Below are positions 1 to 7,259 of a DNA stretch of 20,561 nucleotides, one piece after another. A model generated the notes under the pieces. That model was not told the origin of the DNA. It did no database searches and worked only from the letters and a program-made list of their open reading frames with translations. The DNA comes from Silene noctiflora (lineage: Eukaryota > Streptophyta > Magnoliopsida > Caryophyllales > Caryophyllaceae): positions 1 to 20,561 of the forward strand of contig VHZZ01019370.1 of the NCBI GenBank assembly GCA_009801015.1, read 5' to 3'. Every line of letters begins with the position of its first letter. Within the stretch, counting starts at the first letter, position 1. Made by a program: the position numbers and the translations under genes.

Positions 1-1131
1 TTGAATTAGGAAAGATCTTCACAAATCTTCAATTACAACCCAATAGTAAGAGCATCTACTAAGACAAACTAGATTTCTAAGCTAAATTACTAAGGTTTTA
101 AGTCTTAATTAGGGAATGATTAAGGATGTGATTAAGACAAATTGCATAAACTAGGCTAAAACTCTCTATCTAGGGTTATGTATAAAATACAATTAAGGAG
201 GGCTATTTATATGTTCTTGAGAAATTAGGTCAAAGAAACACAATAGGCCTCGAGATGTCTTCAGCGTGTCCCAGCCGGTCAACCGGCCGCCAGTGGTCAT
301 GCCGGCTGGGAATCTTCTGATTCAATTTNGCCAATTTGAAGTCTTCAGGTGTGCACAGCCGGTCAGCCGGCTGCCGGTGGCCTGACCGGCTGGGAGATCT
401 TGACCAAGTTGATTTCTTCGTTGACTTCCTAAATCATCAGGTGCGCACGGCCGGTGGACCGGCCGCCGGTTCCCTACCCGGCTGGGAACCTTCTGCCTCA
501 TTTTGCACATTTTCTTCAACTCTTCAATCCTCCTGCACTCCCAGCCGGCCGACCGACCGCCTGTGGCCTACCGGCTGGGACTTCTTCATGACTTATTTTG
601 AGCTTCCAAGTACAGGGTTCCCCAGCCGGCTGGCCGGCCGCCGGTGGCCTACCGGCTGGGAGCCCCACTTCAGCATTTTCCCTCTTCTTTCCTTCTACGC
701 TCCAAATCAGACCCTTCGCCTCCTATTTCCTCGATTTCCGCGCCAATTCCTACAAGGAGAGACGGACAGTCATAGTACGGGAAATAGGGGGACAAAATGC
801 ACGTAAGGGCACGCAAATCCGTGTGAATCGGGCCAAAAATAGGAAGAGAAGAATAAGGAAAGGAGACTAAATCGAGTACTTATCATTGGTGGAAAAGTAA
901 TTTTTGTGAGATAAGGTTGGCGGTAGGGCTTTTATAGGATAAGGTTGGTGGTAGTAAGGTAGGTGGGTGGAAGTTTCTAGCAACCGTTACTAATTACTAC
1001 CGTCTCGTGTCAAGTATCATCCTATATTATTATTAACATTATTACTAAATACTACCTTCATAATAATCTCATTTATTATTCCGTCTTATAACATAATTCA
1101 TAAAATACAATATAAAATTTGGGGTATTACA
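1..1131 (+). mobile_element. Right-hand part of a putative Ty3/gypsy-type LTR
   Basis: The block ends in GGGGTATTACA at 1131, which resembles the 3' end of plant LTRs of the TGTAACACCCC...GGGGTGTTACA type. A TATA-like CTATTTATATG lies near 203-213, and GC-rich hairpin repeats follow it. No open frame in this block resembles a known protein; the short frames over the GC-rich repeats are Pro/Gly/Arg-rich by composition only. The matching left end (TGTAAYACCCC) is not in the window, so the element is cut by the window edge. It seems to be inserted in the copia-like sequence that follows. The assignment rests on the terminus and layout alone. Confidence 0.4.
270..660. repeat. Five-copy GC-rich hairpin minisatellite
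   Basis: Five copies of a roughly 41-bp GC-rich unit lie at 270-310, 354-394, 446-486, 540-579 and 621-660, with a spacing of 81-94 bp. Each unit begins with a form of CCCAGCCGG and ends with CCGGCTGGG, so each can fold on itself with a 9-bp outer stem (imperfect in copies 2 and 3). A GGCCGCC or similar core lies between the arms. The spacers are pyrimidine-rich and AT-richer and are only loosely alike. The composition contrasts sharply with the AT-rich surroundings. Confidence 0.85.
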
Positions 1132-1753
1132 AAAATATAGATTATATGTGTTCCTAATCACATCATTAAGTTGGGACATTAATGATATTTAAATGATTAG
1201 TATACAAGTAGATCGATGATCAAGTTTCATAGATCATGAGATATTGGATATCTATATCTATTGTGTGGGTGCGTGTTGCAAAATACATAGTGGGCAGACC
1301 CGCAATAGGAGTTCTTTAGGTCTTTTCAAACTGTCATAAGAACTTTCATTAACACTCGGGAATAATTCTTCAACCTGATTTCATTATTGTGTCTCATGTG
1401 AGAATTGATGTATTTTGACGTTGTCAAACATCCACCATAAAAGGGGATTATAAAGGCAATGATCGGATCATCATGAATTGTATGAAGAAACGTAGTTGGA
1501 CAAGATGTGATTGTCCTCCCCTTGATTTTCAAAGGGATTGTTGCCTCTAGGCCACTTGAGAAGTCAGGAATGTAGAATGCATGGTCGTGCTCAAATGGAT
1601 TAATGATTAGTCATTTGTCTTTAACAGTCTGGCTCAGATTTGAGAAACATGTTTAAGCTTTATAAGTATGACGTTAGACTTACCTTATGTCTGAACGAGA
1701 CATTAGGTGACAACGAAATTCTAAATCTCCCACTTGTCTGACAAGTGGGAGAT
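1132..1753 (+). mobile_element. 3' noncoding tail of a Ty1/copia-like element
   Basis: No coding frame is visible here. The block ends in a purine-rich tract (AAGTGGGAGA) directly before a TGTTGGGA start. That is the usual polypurine tract and 3' LTR junction of plant Ty1/copia elements. The preceding 600 bp would then be the long untranslated stretch between pol and the 3' LTR. Its left side is cut by the LTR end at 1131. Confidence 0.4.
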
Positions 1754-1754
1754 T
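1724..1754. repeat. 31-bp perfect palindrome over the polypurine tract
   Basis: Two perfect 15-bp arms, AATCTCCCACTTGTC and GACAAGTGGGAGATT, are separated by a single T. The right arm contains the polypurine tract, and its last T is the first base of the LTR. The structure is an exact inverted repeat in the sequence; any role in plus-strand priming or in RNA folding is inference. Confidence 0.9.
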
Positions 1755-2098
1755 GTTGGGAATGTCCTAACAATTATACAATTTAATGTGAGAAATTGTC
1801 AGTTAAATATAGGTGATTGTAACGTCTTGCTAGAGACCAATTATGATTTGTAGATTAATGAGTTAACTTACTGCTTATTAAAATGATCCTATTGGGTCAT
1901 ACAAGTTAGTTGAGATTAAGATATGTCGAAATATTTACATGGACCAACTTATTGTTGTGTATGACATACAATAAGTTAATTAACTAATAATGTTATATGA
2001 GATAATATTATTTGAATGTGATTCAAAAGGGAAAGAATAAAAGTGAATAAGAATCACTTGATGTATGGTCTCACAAAAGGAAAGAATCAATTTAGTTA
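1754..2098 (+). mobile_element. Ty1/copia-like 3' LTR, left piece
   Basis: The piece starts TGTTGGGAATG immediately after a polypurine tract, which is typical of a plant copia 3' LTR. It is interrupted at 2098 by a TTA-duplicating DNA element and appears to resume at 6588. The left and right pieces together give an LTR of about 600 bp. No coding sequence is seen. Confidence 0.5.
2096..2098. repeat. Target duplication TTA, left copy
   Basis: TTA here directly precedes the terminal repeat starting GGGGGCGTTTGGTT. The same TTA follows the other terminus at 6585-6587. Three-base TTA/TAA duplications are the hallmark of PIF/Harbinger insertions. A three-base match alone is weak; it gains weight from the matching termini. 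Confidence 0.65.
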
Positions 2099-2245
2099 GG
2101 GGGCGTTTGGTTCGGGGATTATAAGAAAGGGAAAGGGAAACAAAGTTGCTGATTTCCTTTGTTGGTGTTTGTTTGATATAAACATTGGGAATGAAACTCC
2201 CTTCCTTACACCTCAATCCATCTAATTCCTTAAACACCCCCCCCC

Positions 2246-2250
2246 CCCAA
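2246..2250. repeat. Target duplication CCCAA, left copy
   Basis: CCCAA abuts the TG start of LTR1 and is repeated at 5964-5968 after LTR3. The left copy merges with a run of 12 C at 2237-2248, so the left border could slip in principle, but the AA and the right copy fix it. Confidence 0.75.
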
Positions 2251-2440
2251 TGCACTGGAATGACGAGGCATCCAAATCGTTTTACACTATATTNTGACCG
2301 AGTATTTTGAAGAACGAAATGGTGAGCATAATTGGAAGGATTCAAGCCACAAATGTCAACAAGTGGACCCTCTTTTGTCTCCTAAATAAGCCAAGGCAAT
2401 TAAAGAACAAGAAGCATCTCCACAAGGCTACTTTTACACG

Positions 2441-2574
2441 TTCCAGACAGTCCCTTGGACTGTTCTGAATCAGTTGTTAGGTGTCACTTTCAGCTTTGTA
2501 TTTAAAGGTTCCAGACAGTCCTTTGGACTGTTNTGACTAGTTGTGTGGTGTAGTTTTCAGCTTTGTACTTTTGT
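2441..2574 (+). repeat. 68-bp tandem repeat with hairpin in the LTR
   Basis: The segment from TTCCAGACAGTCC is repeated after 68 bp (starts at 2441 and 2509). Each copy contains CAGACAGTCC followed by GGACTGTTCTG or a close variant, forming a near-perfect stem of about 10 bp over a short loop, and each copy continues to TTTCAGCTTTGTA. The repeats lie upstream of the TATA-like box in the probable U3 region, a place where LTRs often carry repeated enhancer boxes. That role is inference. The same pair occurs in LTR2 and LTR3. Confidence 0.75.
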
Positions 2575-2645
2575 TTGTTAGTTCTTTTAATTCTAGCCCT
2601 TGGATTAGCTTTTTAGATGAATGGTTTGGATGTAACTTGAGACTC

Positions 2646-2653
2646 TATTTAAA
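2646..2653 (+). promoter_or_regulatory. TATA-like box of LTR1
   Basis: TATTTAAA is embedded in CTCTATTTAAAGAG at offset 395 of the LTR. It is found at exactly the same offset in LTR2 (4000-4007) and LTR3 (5354-5361). It is the best TATA candidate in the LTR and would place the RNA start near 2675-2685. Confidence 0.5.
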
Positions 2654-2790
2654 GAGCTCATTTCCCTTGTAAGAAATCAGATTTGAGATGAATGAAAATT
2701 GAAGTGTTTAAACACTCAAAACCGAGAGTTAAGTCCCAAATGGCTTCTCTTAAAACCAACCAATAGTGGCTAGTCTTGTCTTGGTTGTTC

Positions 2791-2962
2791 GATTAAGAAA
2801 ACTAAGTCGATAGTGGTTCGACTTGTCTCGATTTTAGTCTTTCTTAATCATGGTGTCTCGGTCTTTGCTTAGTGCTTGATTGAGCCCGAGACTCGAACAT
2901 TTGCTTAGTGCTTTGTTCAAGTCATATCCTAGGCTTAAACAAGTTTTCTAATCTTGTTTAAG
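2791..2962 (+). other. Cluster of stem-loops in the probable LTR leader (R/U5)
   Basis: Three inverted repeats follow one another. GATTAAGAAAACTAAGTCGA (2791-2810) pairs with TCGACTT (2818-2824) and, past a bulge, with TTAGTCTTTCTTAATC (2834-2849). GTCTCGG (2855-2861) pairs with CCGAGAC (2886-2892). CTTAAACAAG (2934-2943) pairs perfectly with CTTGTTTAAG (2953-2962). All three are preserved in LTR2 and LTR3, apart from N bases and single changes. They suggest a structured RNA leader; this is not shown. Confidence 0.6.
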
Positions 2963-3266
2963 TCATATCCAACTGTTTTGAGCCACCCACAAATCACGCC
3001 TAACCCAAGGGATTGTTTGATGCAATTTTAGGCTCGCAGTGCTTTGTCAAAACCCCTCAAAACAGCCCCTTTTGCTTTGTCTCGTGTGTTGCACAAAAAC
3101 ATGTCTCTTTCAAAAGAATTGTTTCATGCAATTCGAGGCTCAAGTGTTCAAGTGTTACAATTAAACAGTTCGTTCAAGTGTTCAGAACAGGCTGTTTGTG
3201 TGTTGTAAGCAACGGTCCTTTACACTGTTGTTTCTTTTTGTCATACGGGTCCATTTTTGCTTCAAT

Positions 3267-3278
3267 TGGTATCAGAGC
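3267..3278 (+). other. Primer-binding site, initiator tRNA-Met type
   Basis: TGGTATCAGAGC matches the plant initiator tRNA-Met 3' end complement, the commonest primer of plant LTR retrotransposons. It lies two bases after the CA end of LTR1. The same site follows LTR2 at 4621-4632. LTR3 has no such site after it (GGTATG follows), which marks it as the outer 3' LTR. Confidence 0.85.
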
Positions 3279-3298
3279 TTCGGCTCTTGTGTTTTCTT

Positions 3299-3315
3299 AA
3301 ACCAAGACGGTCTTG
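3299..3315 (+). other. Palindrome CCAAGAC-G-GTCTTGG downstream of the primer site
   Basis: A 7-bp perfect inverted repeat with a one-base centre lies about 20 bases past the primer site. In interior 2 the matching segment has a T for the C, which still allows a G-U pair in RNA. Short palindromes in this leader position can serve RNA dimerisation or packaging in retroelements; here that is only a suggestion. Confidence 0.45.
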
Positions 3316-3594
3316 GGAAAGGGTGGTCTTTGATCTTTTAGGGTGTGACACCGCAAACCTGTGCATGGCTTGGTTTTTGGGTGTTGGCTTTGGTTCGAGG
3401 AATAGGGTGTTGCTTGAATCGAGTTGGCTATCAAGGGGGATCGGTCTTTGCTTAGTGCTGGATTCAAATGGGCTCTTGTTGTTTCCCCCTTTAACATTTG
3501 CACTACTTTTTCTAAAAATTGTTTTTGTTTTTGAAACGTATTTTGTTATACCAAGTTTTTAACCTCGAAAGTTTGAGGACAAACTTTTTTCAAC

Positions 3595-3602
3595 AAAGGG
3601 AG
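3595..3602 (+). other. Polypurine tract before LTR2
   Basis: AAAGGGAG lies two bases before the TG start of LTR2, the normal site for plus-strand priming. An identical tract lies at 4949-4956 before LTR3. Both interiors therefore keep the full set of cis signals for reverse transcription. Confidence 0.75.
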
Positions 3603-3604
3603 TT

Positions 3605-4618
3605 TGCACTGAAATGACGAGGCATCCAAATCGTTTTACACTATATTCTGACCGAGTATTTTGAAGAATGAAATGGTGAGCATAATTGGAAGGATTCAAG
3701 CCACAAATGTCAACAAGTGGACCCTCTTTTGTCTCCTAAATAAGCCAAGGCAATTAAAGAACAAGAAGCATCTCCACAAGGCTGCTTTTACACGTTCCAG
3801 ACATTCCCTTGGACTATTCTGAATCAGTTGTTAGGTGTCACTTTCAGCTTTGTATTTAAAGGTTCCAGACAGTCCTTTGGACTGTTCTGACTAGTTGTGT
3901 GGTGTAGTTTTCAGCTTTGTACTTTTGTTTGTTAGTTCTTTTAATTCTAGCCCTTGGATTAGCTTTTTAGATGAATGGTTTGGATGTAACTTGAGACTCT
4001 ATTTAAAGAGCTCATTTCCCTTGTAANAAATCAGATTTGAGATGAATGAAAATTGAAGTGTTTAAACACTCAAAACCGAGAGTTAAGTCCCAAATGGCTT
4101 CTCTTAAAACCAACCAATAGTGGCTAGTCTTGTCTTGGTTGTTCAATTAAGAAAACTAAGTCGATAGTGGTTCGACTTGTCTCNATTTTAGTCTTTCTTA
4201 ATCATGGTGTCTCGGTCTTTGCTTAGTGCTTGATTGAGCCCGAGACTCGAACATTTGCTTAGTGCTTTGTTCAAGTCATATCCTAGGCTTAAACAAGTTT
4301 TCTAATCTTGTTTAAGTCATATCAAACTGTTTTGAGCCACCCACAAATCACGCCTAACCCAAGGGATTGTTTCATGCAATCTTAGGCTCGTAGTGCTTTG
4401 TCAAAACCCCTCAAAACAGCCCCTTTTGCTTTGTCTCGTGTGTTGCACAAAAACATGTCTCTTTCAAAAGAATTGTTTCGTGCAATTCGAGGCTCAAGTG
4501 TTCAAGTGTTACAATTAAACAGTCCGTTCAAGTGTTCAAAACAGGCTGTTTGTGTGTTGTAAGCAACGGTCCTTTACACCGTTGTTTCTTTTTGTCATAT
4601 GGATCCATTTTTGCTTCA
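3605..4618 (+). mobile_element. LTR2 of the array (1014 bp)
   Basis: It runs from TGCACTGAAATG to TTGCTTCA and has the same length as LTR1. TATTTAAA lies at 4000-4007. Its variants are mostly shared with LTR3 rather than LTR1, so LTR2 and LTR3 separated more recently. It acts as a shared LTR: the 3' LTR of the first unit and the 5' LTR of the second. N bases lie at 4027 and 4184. Confidence 0.85.
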
Positions 4619-4958
4619 ATTGGTATCAGAGCTTCGGCTCTTGTGTTTTCTTAAACCAAGATGGTCTTGGGAAAGGGTGGTCTTTGATGTTTTAGGGTGT
4701 GACACCGCAAACCTGTGCGTGGCTTGGTTTGTGGGTGTTGGCTTTGGTTCGAGGAATAAGGTGTTGCTTGAATCGAGTTGGCTATCAAGAGGGATCGGTC
4801 TTTGCTTAGTGCTGGATTCAAATGGGCTCTTGTTGTTTCCCCCTTTAACATCTGCACTACTTTTTCTAAAAATTGTTTTTGTTTTTGAATCGTATTTTGT
4901 TATACTAAGTTTTTAACCTCGAAAGTTTGAGGACAAACGTTTTTCAACAAAGGGAGTT
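4619..4958 (+). mobile_element. Interior 2: deleted retrotransposon body (340 bp)
   Basis: It has the same layout and length as interior 1, with the primer site at 4621-4632 and the polypurine tract at 4949-4956. It differs from interior 1 by scattered single changes. The pol-like tail reading LESLRTN is kept, although ACAAACG replaces ACAAACT just after it. Confidence 0.8.
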
Positions 4959-5963
4959 TGCACTGAAATGACGAGGCATCCAAATCGTTTTACACTATAT
5001 TCTGACCGAGTATTTTGAAGAATGAAATGGTGAGCATAATTGGAANGATTCAAGCCACAAATGTCAACAAGTGGACCCTCTTTTGTCTCCTAAATAAGCC
5101 AAGGCAATTAAAGAACAAGAATCATCTCCACAAGGCTACTTTTACACGTTCCAGACATTCCCTTGGACTATTCTGAATCAGTTGTTAGGTGTCACTTTCA
5201 GCTTTGTATTTAAAGGTTCCAGACAGTCCTTTGGACTGTTCTGACTAGTTGTGTGGTGTAGTTTTCAGCTTTGTACTTTTGTTTGTTAGTTCTTTTAATT
5301 CTAGCCCTTGGATTAGCTTTTTAGATGAATGGTTTGGATGTAACTTGAGACTCTATTTAAAGAGCTCATTTCCNTTGTAAGANNTNAGANTTTGATGAAT
5401 GAAAATTNAAGTGTTTAAACACTCAAAACCGAGAGTTAAGTCCCAAATGGCTTCTCTTAAAACCAACCAANAGTGGCTAGTCTTGTCTTGGTTGTTCGAT
5501 TAAGAAAACTAAGTCGATAGTGGTTCGNCTTGTCTCGATTTTAGTCTTTCTTAATCATGGTGTCTCGGTCTTTGCTTAGTGCTTGATTGAGCCCGAGACT
5601 CGAACATTTGCGTAGTGCTTTGTTCAAGTCATATCGTAGGCTTAAACAAGTTTTCTAATCTTGTTTAAGTCATATCCAACTGTTTTGAGCCACCTACAAA
5701 TCACGCCTAACCCAAGGGATTGTTTCATGCAATCTTAGGCTCGTAGTGCTTTGTCAAAATCCCTCAAAACAACCCCTTTTGCTTTGTCTCATGCGTTGCA
5801 CAAAAACACGTCTCTGTCAAAAGAATTATTTCATGCAATTCGAGGCACAAGTGTTACAATTAAACAGTCTGTTCAAGTGTTCAAAACAGGCTGTTTGTGT
5901 GTTGTAAGCAACGGTCCTTTACACCGTTGTTTCTTTTTGTCATACGGGTCCATAATCGCTCCA
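4959..5963 (+). mobile_element. LTR3 of the array (1005 bp)
   Basis: It starts TGCACTGAAATG and ends GCTCCA, aligning over its last 14 bases with GCTTCA-type ends at four differences. It is 9 bases shorter than the others, mainly because one TCAAGTGT of a tandem pair is missing near 5850. It carries most of the N bases of the window (5046, then eight from 5374 to 5528). CCCAA follows it directly. Confidence 0.8.
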
Positions 5964-5968
5964 CCCAA
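5964..5968. repeat. Target duplication CCCAA, right copy
   Basis: CCCAA follows the CA end of LTR3 and equals the five bases before LTR1. This marks the right border of the array inside the Harbinger-like element. Confidence 0.75.
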
Positions 5969-6004
5969 GGTATGTGATTTCATTACCCTTGTTACCCTTC
6001 AACC

Positions 6005-6136
6005 ATCTTATTCACCTACCACCATACTTGCGACTACCACCACACTAGCCACCACCAAAGCACCACCATGACGCCACCGCCACCACCATCACCACCGTCA
6101 TGACACCACCACCACCATCATCACCACCACAGCCAC
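6005..6136 (+). repeat. CCA/CAC-rich low-complexity tract
   Basis: This is an almost G-free stretch of ACC, CAC and CCA triplets, with a repeated CATGACRCCACC. It is followed at about 6230-6390 by a stretch rich in GGGG and GTGG (for example GGGGTAGGGG and GGGGTGGGG). Both lie inside the Harbinger-like element. The two could pair imperfectly or form G-rich structures. The short open frame here is a product of composition. Confidence 0.7.
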
Positions 6137-6584
6137 CCTACCTAAACCACCTGCACAAACAAACCACAACCCACCAATCTTCTCCCCAAGTACCCCATAC
6201 CGCGGGCAGACCACTGTCCCAGACCGCCGGATTTCGGGGTAGGGGAGAGTTTTTTTAGGGTGAAGAGTGACGATTGTGGTGTTGGAGTGGGGTGGGGCAG
6301 CGACGACAAGTGGGCGACAGTGTCAGATGGGGCGATGCGGTGAGGTCTCAGCAGTGGGGTGAGGGGACGGTGGTTGCAACCATTTTTGAGTAGATAAGTG
6401 ATTGTTTGTGGTGATGTGTGTTAGTGGTAGGAGTGAGAATGAGTGGACAATTACTCCATTAGTTCCCTTTCTTGATGTAACATGTAACCAAACAACTAGT
6501 TAAGTTTTAGGTAATCCCTTACCTTTCTCCCTCTTACCCTTTCTGATTTCCTTTCCCTTTTCCTTTTTCAAACCAAACGCTCCC

Positions 6585-6587
6585 TTA
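6585..6587. repeat. Target duplication TTA, right copy
   Basis: TTA follows the right terminus AACCAAACGCTCCC, matching the left copy at 2096-2098. Confidence 0.65.
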
Positions 6588-6840
6588 ATTCTTTGCCTTT
6601 GAATATTCACATATGATCTAGAGAGGAAAAGGTTGGTTTTTTCTCTCTTAATGAGACTTGATTCCCTACGTTTAAGAGTAAGCAAAAAGGAGAAAAAATG
6701 TTCTCTAATTTTACACTTAAGAAAAGTACTAGTAGATTCACATAATTTGGACTAGCATCCTATTCTTAATCACTTCTACGTGGGCTAGCAATAGAGGGTT
6801 CTTCTCAAGATGAAGCCACAATAACAATTGTATTCTTACA
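6588..6840 (+). mobile_element. Ty1/copia-like 3' LTR, right piece
   Basis: This is the probable continuation of the LTR begun at 1754, after removal of the Harbinger-like insertion. It ends TATTCTTACA at 6840, a plausible LTR end (CA). No second target-duplication copy can be tested because the element's left end lies outside the window. The right border is therefore tentative. Confidence 0.4.
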
Positions 6841-7259
6841 ATTTGTGAAGCCATTTTAACAACGTATCATCGATTTTACATGGTGCAATATTTCGATCTT
6901 TCATTTATAATTTATAATAAATAACAAAGTTGTTTGTTTATTCCGCCTTATTAGATCTACTCGCACTAATTGATAATTTAACATGTGGACAACGTGAGTG
7001 AGGAACATCTGGCATCTCATAGACCGATAATTGTCATTACACTATATCACGGGTGAGAATTAAACCCAAGTTTATAATTGAATAAAAGAATTCATATAAT
7101 TGAGCTAACTCATAATTGGCATTAGATTTGAGGTTGATATTTGACGGGTGGTACAGTCGTGCGCTATAGTCATTTATAACTTTATCCTACTTGTTGTATC
7201 ACCTGCACACAGTTAGTTAGTCAGTTGAGTCTTACTTTGTGGTGTTTGAGAGATAGATA
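6841..7259 (+). promoter_or_regulatory. Upstream region and 5' UTR of the SCPL gene
   Basis: No coding frame is seen in these 419 bp. A TATA-like TTTATAA lies at 7173-7179, about 80 bp before the ATG, which would put the RNA start near 7205. The block joins the copia LTR end on its left, so the proximal promoter is short unless the LTR contributes. No cis element beyond the TATA candidate can be supported. Confidence 0.35.

Larger units (their letters stand above)
2251..3264 (+). mobile_element. LTR1 of the array (1014 bp)
   Basis: The LTR starts TGCACTGG and ends TTGCTTCA, two bases before the primer-binding site. A TATA-like TATTTAAA lies at 2646-2653, with a downstream region rich in hairpins. 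Compared with the other two copies it has its own variants, for example CAGTCCCTTGGACTGTTC where LTR2 and LTR3 have CATTCCCTTGGACTATTC, and TGATGCAATTTTAGGCTCGC where they have TCATGCAATCTTAGGCTCGT. This is the most diverged of the three. Two N bases lie in it (2294, 2533). Confidence 0.85.
3265..3604 (+). mobile_element. Interior 1: deleted retrotransposon body (340 bp)
   Basis: The interior starts AT and then the primer-binding site, and ends with a polypurine tract. Near its end, the frame from 3561 reads NLESLRTNFF followed by QQREF, which resembles the C-terminal tail of plant Ty3/gypsy polyproteins (LRTNSxQEGE-like). The middle has no recognisable coding. It is 97-98% like interior 2 by eye, and the two have equal length. 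A 101-residue open frame crosses it, but it begins inside the LTR and runs through the primer site, so it is taken as chance. Confidence 0.8.
2246..5968 (+). mobile_element. Three-LTR, two-interior retroelement array with its target duplication
   Basis: The order is LTR1 (2251-3264), interior 1 (3265-3604), LTR2 (3605-4618), interior 2 (4619-4958) and LTR3 (4959-5963). CCCAA lies just before LTR1 (2246-2250) and just after LTR3 (5964-5968), so the whole array sits in one five-base target duplication. LTRs start TGCACTG and end GCTTCA or GCTCCA. Each interior has a tRNA-iMet-type primer site and a polypurine tract in the right places. No gag or full pol is present, so the element depends on proteins from elsewhere. 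Unequal recombination between LTRs of neighbouring or sister copies is the simplest origin. Confidence 0.85.
2099..6584. mobile_element. PIF/Harbinger-like nonautonomous TIR element, split by an LTR array
   Basis: The left end GGGGGCGTTTGGTT and the reverse complement of the right end GGGAGCGTTTGGTT match over 14 bp with one difference. TTA flanks both ends. Subtracting the LTR array and one CCCAA leaves an element of about 0.8 kb (2099-2250 plus 5969-6584). It has no transposase frame, so it is nonautonomous. The right part has a C-rich CCA/CAC stretch followed by a G-rich stretch. The family assignment rests on the termini and the TTA duplication, and no protein supports it. Confidence 0.7.

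Noticed and set aside
336-870. Two plus-strand open frames over the GC-rich repeats, Pro/Gly/Arg-rich
   Set aside because: They follow the minisatellite, differ in frame from each other and have no family resemblance; they are a product of GC-rich composition.
1980-2345. 121-residue minus-strand frame
   Set aside because: It crosses three different element borders (copia LTR, Harbinger-like end, LTR1) and a poly-C run, so it cannot be an old gene.
3257-3562. Conserved 101-105 residue open frame in both interiors (also 4599-4916) and the 68-residue antisense frames
   Set aside because: It begins within the LTR, reads through the primer-binding site and resembles no protein. Its conservation is that of the nearly identical repeat copies.
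3267-5968. Array read as two or more independent insertions
   Set aside because: CCCAA occurs only at the outer borders. The inner junctions are polypurine tract-LTR and LTR-primer site, with no target duplications.
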